Assembly (NCBI GenBank): GCA_026120035.1
Contig: JALRME010000002.1
Coordinates: forward strand, 1,984,001 to 2,048,000
Direction: 5' to 3'
DNA from: Coleophoma eucalyptorum
Taxonomy: Eukaryota; Ascomycota; Leotiomycetes; Helotiales; Dermateaceae
DNA: 64,000 nt
The notes under the pieces were generated by a model that searched no databases, was not told the origin of the DNA, and worked only from the letters and a program-made list of their open reading frames with translations. The position numbers and the translations under genes are program-made. Shown in pieces: positions 48,631 through 59,914 of this stretch. How positions within the stretch are numbered: the stretch's first letter is position 1; each line of letters starts with the position of its first letter.

Positions 48631-51458
48631 TCAAGAATCATAAGCCGCCGCTACTCCCGGCGCTGGTCCTTCTAAGTCAACAGCTTCCACTGTGTTTCTA
48701 AGCTTGGCGCTCTCGTTAACAAGGTTACCGAAGTATTTACGGGCAACCTCGCTCTCGATCTTGACCTTGCGAGTCTCTTCTTGCTTCGTGCCAAGCTGCT
48801 CTACAGAGCGCTGAAGACCAACCCGGAGGTTATCGGCAGGAAAGCGGAGCACCTTTCGAACCGATGAAGAAATTCGATCACTGTTTGCATGGACGTAATC
48901 TATGGCTTCCAGCTGAGCAGATACTTTGCTCGACAACCGATGTGGCAGTGAATGAGGTATCTGACTCAGGATGTAAGCAGTGGCGGCAACGGCTATAATA
49001 TATGTCAGTAATTAAGACTCGAGCAAAACAATCATGCTTTCTTACCTGTTGCAACAATCCCGGGGATGATGAGGTGTCGTAGATTGTTGTTGCCAACAAC
49101 CTTCACTCCGGCCAGAGCTCCATCGATCCAACCATACCCACCGACCATTCGACTTCCTGCCACGGTCAAGACTGTCATGGCCATACCAGTTCCGGCCATC
49201 TTCTCTTGTTTCTGGATAATTGTAGACCAGTCAAAGAAATCCCAGAGTTCCGTCTCGATATCGACTTGCTTAGCTAGCATGTCCCGCTTTCTAGTGAACA
49301 TGACATCGCTGCGGAAGCTGAGATCGGTATATTCGTCACCGAGGTGCAGTAGACCTAGCTGTTTGATGGTGCTCACGCCATCAACTGTGCGTCGTCGTGC
49401 ATGCTCCTCGCAAGCAATGACCGAAGCAGAGATTTGAGAAAGGATAGCCTCCTTCAAATCTTCCGCGTATTGGAAAGCGCTGAAAAGACCTGGGTACTCG
49501 ACACCGAGATCGTCGTCTCCAGACTCCGCAATAGCAGTTGTCAACATCGATCGCGTGTGGTCGTAAATATCCTTGCAAGTAGCTTCAATGGTCTTGTCAA
49601 TGTCATCGCTAACTTCCGACTTGGCCTTCTTGGATGCTTCCAGAAGAGGCTCGAGTTCATTGAGCTCCCTTGTGACTCGGTCCAACTCCGATTGTGCTAC
49701 TTCTTGGTTGACAGTAGCTAAAGTATGAACGTCACCGAGAACATTGAGCAAGTAAGTCTTGGCTGGAGCAAGCTTCGAACGAGCACGCTTCTCCAGGACA
49801 AAGCGACGCAAAGATTGCTCGAGATTTTCAAAGTCACGAATTTTCTCCTTCTCCTTTCCTTTGCCCTTCCCTTCAGGCTCTCCATCATCATCATCATCTG
49901 GTCCATCTCCACCACCGCTAGCGCTTCCACTTCCGCCACCACCATTACCTCCAGGTCCTGGGGGCGCGGAAGGAATTGCATTACTTGACACGAAATGTAC
50001 CAACTCCGCTGACTCTTTGAAAGTTCGAGGGCTGAGACCGGCGACCTGTTCTAGAATCAACTTCTGGCACCTTTGCTTGTCTCTGATATTGTCGTAGCCA
50101 TTGACAACAATAAAGATATAGGCCTTCTCAGCTGCTGCGGCCCAAATGAACTCCTTCGCAGTTTGCGTAAAATGATTGGCAGCCGAGACAACAAAAACGA
50201 CCACATCAATTTCTTCTTGTCGTGCAAAGACCGCTGTGGTCTTTGTGGTATCAAGGTTTAGTCCGGGGGCATCGATGATGGAAATGTCGACAACTCCATT
50301 GTTAAGAAGAGACTCATCAATGGTTCTGACATCCTTCACGTACACCTTGCATTGTGTGTATGTATCGTTATCTGTAACAATTCTCTCTAACTCACGCAGA
50401 CCGAAGGCGTCATATGTACTCTCGTCATGACGGTCATAAATGACATCCTTGTGAACGGCATGAACCTCTTCAACACCCCCATTCTCTCTGGCATCGAGAA
50501 CTTCGCAGAAGATGCTGGTGCATGGCTGTTGATCCTCTGGCAAGATCTTTCGTCGCAGGAGAGCATTGCAAAAGGTTGACTTGCCTGTGTTGAGATCTCC
50601 AGTAACTAAGACTTTGCTCGATGTGTCTTCAATACGGTCTCGAAGTGACAGTAGGTGCTTAATACTCGTGCTGATCTTTCCATCTAGTAGCGATGCAATC
50701 GAATTCTTCTCCAAAGAGTGAACTAACTCGGTTTGGTGCAAGGCGCCAAGTTTCAAATCCAACTTAAGTATAGAGAACTCCTGTGCAATTTGTGGTGTGA
50801 TCAGTCGTGGCTCCGGTGCTGACCTCTGTTCCGCTGCCGTGCTCGATTCTGCTTCCGTGCTATTCTCTCCAATCGAGGTAAGCGACCTACGCATTGAACC
50901 GGGTCGAGGTGGTTCGGGTATTGAAGTTGCGCCAGCAGCGGTCGACTGAGTATGAACGAGGCCGGGTCGAGGATCACGTCGTGGGGATTGACCAGCCTCT
51001 GCGCGTTGCACCGAGGGATAGGTTGCTGGCCATGATGCATTCATCTCCTGTAAAGATTTTAAAGTCTCGACAACTCTATTAATCGATCTGCCAAGGGCAA
51101 CTCTGTGCTGGTTGTACCATAGCTGGTGTATGGCACTGGCTTGCTGTCGTCGTTCATTGTCGGAAGCTTGACTGCTTTCGCCTCGGACCATAGGTGAATG
51201 CGCGGGTGAGGGCCTATCCTCTGTAAATCGAGGTTGCCAGCCTTGAACACTGTCGCCAGCAACGCTTCCTCCATATCCAGAGTCAGTTTCTAACATAGCT
51301 TGTAGTCGTGCCGCACTCTCCGTAGTTGACCCTGATCCGACGGTGACATATTGAGGACGACTCGAAACTGGTGGCGGGTTACTGCCATTGGTGTCGTTTG
51401 AACCTCTTGCTGAATGCCCGCTCCCCTTTCCTTTTCCTTTCTGGTATTCCTGACTCAT
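48631..51458 (-). CDS. FZO1: Mitofusin Fzo1, outer mitochondrial membrane fusion GTPase
   Basis: Two exons: 51458-49046 and 48992-48631; intron of 53 nt; about 924 aa. The start at 51458 (MSQEYQKGKGKG) is preferred over an in-frame Met 96 nt upstream, which adds an unlikely leader. The dynamin-type GTPase shows G1 GDLNTGKST (residues 287-295), G3 DAPG (396-399) and the NGYDN block. The two-pass membrane region includes GMAMTVLTVAGSRMVGGYG and, across the splice, HLIIPGIVATAVAATAYILS. A C-terminal heptad helix follows (KVKIESEVARKYFGNLVNES). Fzo1 tethers and fuses outer mitochondrial membranes. A Gly/Asp/Lys-rich insert (residues 497-539) interrupts the GTPase domain. Confidence 0.93.
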
Positions 51459-51751
51459 CTTGATGTTGTGTTTTCCATTCGTGTGAAAAGGAGTAAATTT
51501 TTCACGGTTTTGTAATGTTTTGATGATGCATAGACTTGGACAATGCAAGCTCACCCAAATGCTTGATAATTAATTCCGCGCCCCATAATCGCAACTGCTG
51601 GCTAGCGTCGTCGCCTGTGATTTAAGGCACATATTCTTATCGCTCTCGGCTCGGATTGACTCTCAAATGACGTTCCAAGCGGAACTTCATAGGAACAGGC
51701 AACCTTACAACCGCTCAATCATTCTAATTTGAACAGACCTCAACAACCACA
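51459..51751. promoter_or_regulatory. Bidirectional promoter, FZO1 / VPS2
   Basis: 293 bp separate divergent start codons of the mitofusin and ESCRT-III genes. No TATA box is evident. Both genes are housekeeping, so a shared nucleosome-free promoter is likely. Confidence 0.55.
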
Positions 51752-52581
51752 ATGAATGTCAGTCAGCATGTGGTGTCTTGGTCAATCTGAGGGCTAATTA
51801 TTGTTACAGATTGTTGAATGGGCTTTCGGAAAGCGTATGACGCCTGCTGAGCGTCTGCGCAAGCACCAGAGATCTCTCGAGAAGACACAGAGAGAACTTG
51901 ATCGCGAAAGAGTAAAGTTGGAGAACCAGGAGAAGAAATTAATCCAAGAGATCAAGAAGAGTGCCAAGAATGGCCAGATGGGGGCCTGCAAGATCCAAGC
52001 CAAAGACCTGGTCCGAACACGAAGATACATCGAGAAGTTCTATTCTATGAGGACACAACTACAAGCCATCTCACTTCGCATCCAGGTATCATAGTGTCTC
52101 TGTATATTTTAGAGGACTTGAACTAATCAGACGGGCCATAGACTGTGCGCACGAACGAGCAGATGATGCAGGCGATGAAGGGAGCGACAGGAGTTCTGGG
52201 CAGCATGAATCGGAGCATGAATCTGCCTGCCCTTCAAAGGATTGCTATGGAGTTTGAGAAAGAGAACGACATAATGGATCAGAGACAAGAGATGATGGAT
52301 GATGCCATCGATGATGTTACCGGACTGGAGGACGAGGCTGATGGGGAAGAAATCGTAGAGCAGGTTCTGGAGGAGATCGGGGTAGACTTGAAGCAAGCTG
52401 TAAGTTCAGGTTACTCTCATGGTGACGACATACTGACGGTATCCAGATGGGTGAGACTCCACAAGGCCTTCAGAGTAATGCGGTGCCGGAGTCCAGGGTT
52501 GCTCAAGCTGTTGGTGGAGGTGGTAGTGGTGACCCAGGAGATGACGATCTTCAGGCCAGGCTCGATAGTTTAAGACGATAA
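51752..52581 (+). CDS. VPS2: ESCRT-III subunit Vps2 (Did4/CHMP2)
   Basis: Four exons: 51752-51757, 51810-52085, 52142-52399 and 52447-52581; 224 aa, matching CHMP2. The first coding exon is only ATG-AAT, followed by a GTCAGT donor. Splicing gives MNIVEWAFGKRMTPAERLRK, the family start. The basic N-terminal helices (RELDRERVKLENQEKKLIQE; AKDLVRTRRYIEKFY) and an acidic C-terminal half are present. The tail DDLQARLDSLRR is a type-1 MIT-interacting motif that recruits Vps4. Vps2 caps Snf7 filaments in multivesicular-body sorting and nuclear envelope repair. All introns are 47-56 nt and in phase. Confidence 0.95.
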
Positions 52582-53675
52582 AATTTTCCGCATTTTGTTT
52601 AATAGCAGGCGTTCTTGAGACCAAGAATCGGCGTTTGGAAGGAAAGCTTGTTATACAAATGATTTCACGCAGCCTTGCAGTACTCTTGCAGCTTACCTGC
52701 GCTGCGTATGTACACGTACGTACCTTACTCGTTATCTACGTGATCTATCTAGCTACCTAGGTACGTAGCAGAAGCGGGCCGTCATTTTCAGCCTTGGGAA
52801 AAGCCCTGCAGTTAGTGGGCGCAACGCCATACAAATAGTAATGTATGTACATGAGCCGGCTCCGGGCATTCTTCACTTTCCCACGAGCATTACAGTTGAA
52901 GCCCTTGTTGGAAATACAGCTTGGCCGGCCTGTTGGTACACGGCATATTGCAAGATTCCACAACTACCCACTCTACTTAGCCTACTTGTTACCTAGGTAC
53001 CTTATCCACCACTTAAGGTAAGGCCTCGAGGTAAATGGTTAGGTAGCAGATGCTTACTTACTTGGCAACGTACCTACCGACCGATTCGGCTCTTGACTTG
53101 AGACAGGCCGTGACGGGCATCAAGGCGCAATCCAAGAGGTGACGATTGGGCGTTTCCATGCATGGCCAGTATTGTGGTTGCTAGAGCGGTACGGAAGGGA
53201 AGGGAAGGCGTTTACATGCCATTATTCGAGGGGGTCTAGAATTGCGCGACAACGACAACGACCCCTCTTTCGTCAACCCCACATAAATAAGCAAGGCTGC
53301 TCTGCAACAGAGCCCAAAAGCACAACATACCGTAGCACAGCCCCGAACCGCAACAGCACTGCAGCACTGAGCTTACAGATCCAGCAAGCGCGATAAGGAA
53401 GGTGGGCAATGGGGTAAAGACAAGTACGGCTGGCTCTCCGTACTTATTAGACCATTCGGATATCTGGCGGTATATTGCGTGGTAAAGCAAAGCATTGCAT
53501 GGACTTTGGACTGTACTGTATTGTGCTCTTTGTGCTCTCCAAGTGATTCGGCTCCATTGATATTACTTGCTATCCACTTCAGCCCTTCCGCAGTACCTTC
53601 TCGAAGGCCCCAGAGACCAGAATTAGATCCACGCAGCGCAGCGCCGCATCGTACCGCATCGCATACCATCGCATA

Positions 53676-53700
53676 CCATCCCATCCCATCCCATCCCATC
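53676..53700. repeat. Five tandem copies of CCATC
   Basis: A perfect 25-bp pentamer array, preceded by degenerate CGCATACCATCG units from about 53650. It is read directly in the sequence. Confidence 0.85.
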
Positions 53701-53928
53701 CATACCAAAGCAGACCCTGCAAACAGTCTCTCTGCCTATCGTGCCTGGGAACCTTATTCTTACCCAGTGCTCTCACTCTTTACCCCGTTATCCTCTGCAA
53801 CTCAGCCCGATCCCAATCCTTTCTTCAGCATAAACCAAAACTACTTTAGTCGACTCCATTCCGCGCCCTCCAGCCTGACAAAACTGTGAGCCGCCAATCT
53901 CTAATCTCCGTCTCCGAGGCGCGACGAC

Positions 53929-53951
53929 CCTACCCTACCCTACCCTACCCA
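53929..53951. repeat. Tandem CCCTA pentamers
   Basis: Four copies of CTACC in CCCTA register. They resemble, but are one base shorter than, the telomeric CCCTAA unit. The site is internal and between ordinary genes. Confidence 0.8.
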
Positions 53952-54275
53952 CCTTATAAGCTGTAAGCAGCCGGTCACTCGTCAGCATAGCACCTTGCCT
54001 GCCCGCAAGCTCTCCATCATCGCCCTTCAACATCTCCCAGCAACACGAGGCTCTGGCCCAGCAGAACTGGACACTTTTCCGAGAGCCGCAGACGCAGACG
54101 CAGAAGCCGAAGCAGCAAGCAGAGCCATTCCAAAGCAAAGTTGGGAATTCGTCGCAAAAGTAAGTGTGGCAATCAAACAACCTAGTGGCAGCTGTGACTT
54201 GGCTGGGAACGGTGATTTTACCAAAGCGCCTGCCTCTTGCACCTGCACCTTCTTTCATACCCCACAGGACGTCAT

Positions 54276-54295
54276 TACCTACCTACCTACCTACC
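54276..54295. repeat. Five tandem copies of TACC
   Basis: A perfect 20-bp tetramer array in the C/T-rich stretch about 340 bp upstream of the PP2C start codon. Confidence 0.85.
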
Positions 54296-54636
54296 TTCTC
54301 ACTACATCAGCTGCACAAAGACAACATCATCCTAAACCGACGATCCCCGTTCCACCTCCAACTCGCATCTGTCCTGAAACTTCTGTCTTCACTTTCAACC
54401 GGCGCACTCATCCTCTCAAAACCGCGACAAATTGAGTTCATCCCGACATCCTTCCGTGCCTCTATACCCTTCAGCCTCGGGTATCTTGAATTGACTACGT
54501 AACCCACGACTCCTGCATCTCGTGCCTTTCACGTAGATTTTGCCCCCGGCGTCTCCTCACGAGACCTATATCTCAAATCAGCAAGCTGGCAGGTAAACGG
54601 AGGAGCTTCTCCTCCCAGGGAGGTCTGCTGAACAGG

Positions 54637-56552
54637 ATGTTCGGCAGCTCTGGCTCCCCGCCAAAGGATGGAGAATCCACCATCTCTCTAGCAAAGAATG
54701 CCCGCGATTCCTCGGCCACATCCAATAATAGTGACCCATCTATCACTTCCCCTTCCAAAGGAGCTGAGGATGCTGGAAGTGGAGAGAAGCGCAGTGGTAA
54801 TGGCAGCCCGACTGGGCGACAACTGGCAGACAGCGGAAGCACTGGCGAGAAGAAGCGGAGGAGTAGTGGTGTCAGTGGGAAAGCAAGCTCACTCATTGCA
54901 ACTGCGAAGAACTCATTACACTTCAATCAAGCTTCGAATACACGGAATTCCGAGTCTGCAACTACTCAGACACCTCTGCAGAAGCTGGGAAAGACGGACC
55001 CAGCCCTGAGCGTGCCTCAAGGTCAGCATAACAATTCGGCCGGAGAATCTATCCCCGGACCTAGATCTACCTTCCGCGTGGGTGTATGGGAGGACAAGAA
55101 CAAGAAATGTCGCCGAACTATGGAAGATACTCATGCGTTCCTGTACAACTTCCTGCACACGCCGGCTCCAGCTTTAGGTTCCGAATCTGCTACCACAAGT
55201 CAAGCCTCCAAGTCTACTGACGAGATCGCCCCAACGGACTCTTCGACCAGTCTTGCTCCCACTGTGTCATCCGCAGATATGATGGAGACTGATAACGGTT
55301 ACTTTGCCATTTTTGACGGTCACGCAGGCACCTTTGCCGCCGATTGGTGTGGAAAGAAACTCCACATTATCTTGGAAGAGATGATTCGAAAGAACCCCAA
55401 CACCCCCATTCCAGAACTTTTAGATCAAACCTTTACAACGGTCGATGCCCAGCTCGAGAAGTTACCCTTAAAAAACAGTGGATGCACCGCAGTTACGGCT
55501 GTTCTTCGTTGGGAGGATAGGATACCGAACGCTCAATCAGCTACTGGCTCGACAGCTATTGCACCAGCTGCTGCTGCTGCAATCAGAGCTGCAGCGGAAG
55601 CATCAAAGAACGAGGTTAAAGATGACGATTTGAATGACCCGAGCAGGCCTTCGTCGCAAGCACCGAGTGCTTCTGTGAGCGCCGAAACTCATGCAAAACT
55701 GAAAAACACAGCATCTCGTCAACGCGTTCTCTATACGGCGAACGTTGGAGACGCCCGAATCGTGTTGTGTAGAAGTGGTAAGGCGCTTCGACTCTCTTAT
55801 GACCACAAGGGTGGTGATGAGAATGAAGGCAAACGCATTGCCAATGCTGGAGGTTTGATTCTGAACAATCGCGTGAACGGCGTCTTGGCTGTCACTCGAG
55901 CACTCGGGGATGCCTACATGAAAGACTTGGTGACCGGACACCCGTACACTACTGAGACAGTGATTCAGCCAGATCTGGATGAGTTTATTATTCTTGCATG
56001 TGATGGAGTGAGTCAAATACCCAAATCCTGCTTCTGTTCGCTTTATTGACTTTTATTCAGCTATGGGATGTATGCTCTGATCAAGAGGCAGTTGACCTAA
56101 TCCGTAACGTTGCTGATCCCGTTGCTGCTGCCAAGCAGCTTGTGGAATATGCACTCGCCCGCTTCAGCACTGACAACCTCTCATGTATGGTCGTCCGTCT
56201 CGACAAGTCTGCCCTTCTCTCTACGACTAAAGAACCATCTGCTGCGATTGGCGTCGAGGGAGACCCAGCATGTACTCCAGGCAAGATATCTGAAGTCGAC
56301 AAAATCGTTGGCGAAGCCAGAAGGAAGGTCAAGGAAGATGGAATTCCGGGCGTTGGTGTGTCGGGAAGCAACAGTGGCAAAGGGCATGACCCGGTACCTA
56401 TTGAGGATGAAGAAACCCAGAAACGAACCAGCATGGAGAAAGTCGTCGAAGAAGAACCTGGCTTAGTAGAAGGGGATTCGCAAGAAGTTACAAGCCCTGA
56501 CGGCGTGAATAACTTGTCAGATTCTAGTCAGCCCCAGACGGCGGCAAAATAA
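54637..56552 (+). CDS. PP2C-type serine/threonine protein phosphatase
   Basis: Two exons: 54637-56007 and 56061-56552; intron of 53 nt; about 620 aa. A Ser-rich disordered N-terminus of about 145 residues precedes the PPM/PP2C core. Motifs in order are [58 protein letters not shown] and ILACDGLWDV; the last is restored by splicing. The Asp residues that hold the Mn2+/Mg2+ pair are intact. An Ala/Ser-rich insert of about 60 residues splits the core between AVLRWED and [11 protein letters not shown]. The acidic Ser/Glu-rich tail is disordered. The relatives are Ptc1-like phosphatases that dampen MAPK signalling; which MAPK is unknown. The long pyrimidine-rich upstream region may be a leader. 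Confidence 0.92.
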
Positions 56553-57721
56553 CATCAAGCAACGTCACGATGAACATACACAATGATGGCTGAATGGGTA
56601 GAAGGAAAGGGGGAAAGGAATTGCATTGATACGATATCTTTGGTTGGGGGCGATGGGATTTGCGTACGCATATCGGCATCAATCAAATGTCATACGTTCT
56701 GTGGACACAAGGCGGGTTTCAGTCCCAGCGCATGTTGAAATGATGGCGGATGTAGTATTTGACACTTTTTCTTTCTCTTTATGTGCGCGATGTGCATGAT
56801 ACGATGTTTTAGGAAGGGGCGGTAGACGGGCCTCAATGATCATGAGTGGCTTGGCCTGGCTGAGGGATCGGGGTTTCACTTGTTTTATAAGTACTCAGGT
56901 ATGAGCCCACAAAAGAGTCTTCTCCCTCGTTTATGAATGGCCAGAGAAAAGAAGAATTGAAATATTCAAATGCAATCCTAAAAGCACGACTGCCAAGTTG
57001 AATTGACCCTTATGAACTTCCTCTGTCCCATCCAAATATTGAAAAGATTTCGTTCATTCCATCCGGCAATATCACGGAACGTAACAAGGAAAGGTATGGC
57101 GAGGTAAGCTATGAAGATATGTATATATATGTAAGCTATAAGTTATATAACTAAGTGCTGAATATATAATGTATGAGTTGCTAATATAAGAGATGCAGGA
57201 CATGATTTCATTAGTCGTTAAATGGTTCGCCCTTTCCTTCTCTCTGTTCTCCTCTATAAGGAAGCTAACAATAATAGTAAATATCATAATAGTAGAAATA
57301 AGTGTGAGTTCAAGAGGTCCGATCTAAGGTAGGCAGGAAATAATGGCCTTCGCCTAAACCTCATGTATGTATAGGAAGAGACAGCGAGACTTCTCCGTTT
57401 ACCCATCCTCCCTAGATGACTGCCAATTACAATACGCATGGAAAGAGAGCCGCAGAGAAAAAGAATTGCATCTGAGATCTAACTCTCATCACTCGGTCCG
57501 TTTCATTACAGTATTCATCGAGTTGCTACCATAGCCAGGAGCAAACTTGAGCCAGGCTAGCAAGCATCAGCATGCAAAAAGAAAAAGAAATTACATGACT
57601 CCTCTTGCTCCCTGCTCCATTCACCTATACACTGGTACGCCAGATCCCGTTCTGTACACTCCTTTCCAAAACTCCTCGCCAATCACAAGAAAAGCCACGA
57701 GAAGGAAAAGTAGAGAAATAT
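56553..57721. other. Convergent intergenic region
   Basis: This 1.2-kb spacer lies between the PP2C and hydrolase-phosphatase stop codons. A strongly AT-rich segment (about 57110-57300) with TATATA runs lies mid-way. No coding feature is supported. Confidence 0.5.
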
Positions 57722-59914
57722 TTACAAAGTAGGTGCCCTCTTCAGGCCTACACAATACCGTACGAATAATTGGTCTAAAAAGTGCGCGTGCTTGATGCCT
57801 TTGGGTCTCCGCTTGGCAAATTCGTCTATGGCACCCTGGACGCTATAGCCACACCTCTCAATCAGGTAGCAAACGATGAAGTAGCCAGTCCTATTGAAGC
57901 CGTAGTGACAATGAACTCCGATGTATGCAGACTGGCCTGAAATTTCTTCGCGCAAGCGATCAATCAGCGCGATGAAGGATGCTACTTCTGTACCAGTGGG
58001 AGGAATCTTGGAAACGGTGGGAAACTTGTGGTATTTTATGCCACCCTTCTCCAAGCCCCGAGGGTCATAGACTGGCGATTCGTGTGAGATATCGACGATG
58101 TATTTGATTTGTGATTGCCATTCTCGGACAAAAACCTCAGGGCAGTGACTTTCGTCGACCTCCCGAAGTGTTTTCATAGCTCGGAAGATTCCAGCAATTG
58201 GTTCAGAGACGGGGACTACTGCTTGCCACTTCGCAAGATTCTTTACGTCCCATTTTCCAGAGGTAGAAAGAAATTGAAGTTGCCAGCCGAGCGAAAGCCT
58301 CGGTGATACTTGAGTATGCAAAAAATCAGAAATAAGCCCGGCCAGGGTTCGGGCTGTGGTTGGCGTGTAAAGCAGTGCATGAGTAGCAGGAGACGGGAGA
58401 ATAGTTGTCTTAAGAACGGCCCTTGGTTTCAACAACTGTGGAGGAACGGTAGAAACTTCTTCACTTGGAGTCGAGGGATCTGAGTGTGGTGACTTCGTTA
58501 CGTTGGTGTCGACTTCGAGAACCTGGCCTTCGTTCCCAAGAACAGTTGTGCTTGATTCTTTTGAGACCTCTCTCTGAAGCGATGTGTCGACCGGCGCTGC
58601 AGCATCTACCATTGGCTCACTTTTCTCGTCCAGCTCAATTTGTACAGGATGAGACTTGCCGAGAAATGAAGCTATCTTCTCAAGCTCCGCGGGTTTTGTT
58701 ATATGATCATCCTCACCAGCGACCAGAAATACCGGGACTTCAAGACCAGACCAGACTTTGCGACCAGGTAAGCCACCCCGAGCTTCACCGTTCTCGTAGA
58801 CAGGAATTGACCCTGCGGCCATACGTCTCCAAACTGGAGTCTTGCTTTGGCTGTTGAAGCGTTCCTGCAGCTTCTTGGTTTCCTCATCGGCATCTTTGCC
58901 AACAAATCGACGGACACTCGCGCTTTCTGGGCCACCACGGCGATCCCACCGTCGCCAGAGATCAAACACTGTTCCTGGAATCATAAGAAGCTTTCTAAAT
59001 GTGGCTGCCTCCTCTTCCGTCGGCGGGTCAGCTTTCGGACAAATGCCTACAAGTCCTACGACATTCTCGGACACCGGGCTTGGCCGTGGAGATGTTTTAG
59101 AGGCAAGTAGTGCAGCTAAAGAACAACCCATACTATGTCCGATCAGGACGACGCCTTGCCCGGCCTCCTTCTCCCGGTAATCCTCAATGATAATGCCCAA
59201 TAGCTCTACCATTGCATCTGTTGTGTACGCATCCCAATTCTTGGGCGAAAATGAGGAAAGTCCACATCCTGGTAAGTCGATCGACAAACATGACGCCAAA
59301 TTGACCAAGCTGGTAAGCAATGGGTTGAATTGTGCAACAGAACCTCCTAATCCATGTATAAAAACGAGAAGAGGCAATGGCGCAGGTGTCGTAGGCAACT
59401 TATCGGCCTGGGGGTGTCTGCGGTAGAAAACTCGGAGGGAAGGGTATGTATATCGGGATGTGGTGTACGAGCGTATCTCGGAATGTTTTTTCAAAAGTCC
59501 AGGGTCGTCGTCCTCCGCGTCTGCGCAGATTGGTCAGCGGGATACAGCTATATCTTCACTTGAAAACATACCATGGACACTTCCCACCCATCTTGCAGGT
59601 GGTGTCAATCCATCACTCAGTGGTTCTTCGGAAGATGCAGTGCCTCGGCTGCTTCTCCGTGAACATCGTTGCAGATACCAGTATCCAGAACCCAGGCCGC
59701 AGACCATGGTCACCAAAAGTAGCTGACCGATGCTGAGCTTCCCTGGGATGGGCAGGAGCTGACGGATGCTTGAAATGGATGCCCGGGCTTGGGAAGCAAG
59801 CTTACTGGAGCTGAGTGATACGCGCCAGAATGCGTTATCGGCAGCAACCAAGGGAGCAAAAAAAGATAGGAGCGATAAACATGATGGCAGCAGGAAAGAA
59901 GAAGGGAGAGACAT
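57722..59914 (-). CDS. Alpha/beta-hydrolase fused to cysteine (dual-specificity-type) phosphatase
   Basis: Two exons: 59914-59572 and 59520-57722; intron of 51 nt; about 713 aa with the start used here. The N-terminus has a hydrophobic stretch (GQLLLVTMVCGLGSGYWYL) that may anchor it in a membrane. The hydrolase domain shows the oxyanion HG (VFIHGLGG, His170-Gly171), nucleophile elbow GHSMG (Ser244), an Asp in AGEDDHIT (about 385) and a likely catalytic His495 in PATHALLYT. A disordered insert lies between the last two. The C-terminal domain (about 555-713) carries VHCHYGFNRTGYF, the CX5R signature with Cys652 and Arg658. It resembles the RNA 5'-triphosphatase/PIR1 branch. Substrates are unknown. 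The start is uncertain. No stop or frameshift separates the two domains; they share one exon. Confidence 0.88.

Larger units (their letters stand above)
52582..54636. other. 2.1-kb intergenic region rich in short repeats
   Basis: No supported gene. The first half contains repeated palindromic CCTAGG/GTAC elements. The second half is pyrimidine-rich with three short tandem arrays. The downstream PP2C gene's promoter and a long C/T-rich 5' leader are probably here. Open frames of up to 146 codons (such as 53479-53889 and 53995-54435) are products of biased composition. Confidence 0.5.

Noticed and set aside
53929..53951. CCCTA array as an internal telomere remnant
   Set aside because: The unit is five bases, not CCCTAA. 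It sits beside other simple pyrimidine repeats and between ordinary genes.
53479..54502. Long plus-strand frames upstream of PP2C
   Set aside because: They run through tandem repeats and C/T-rich DNA and are low-complexity artefacts.
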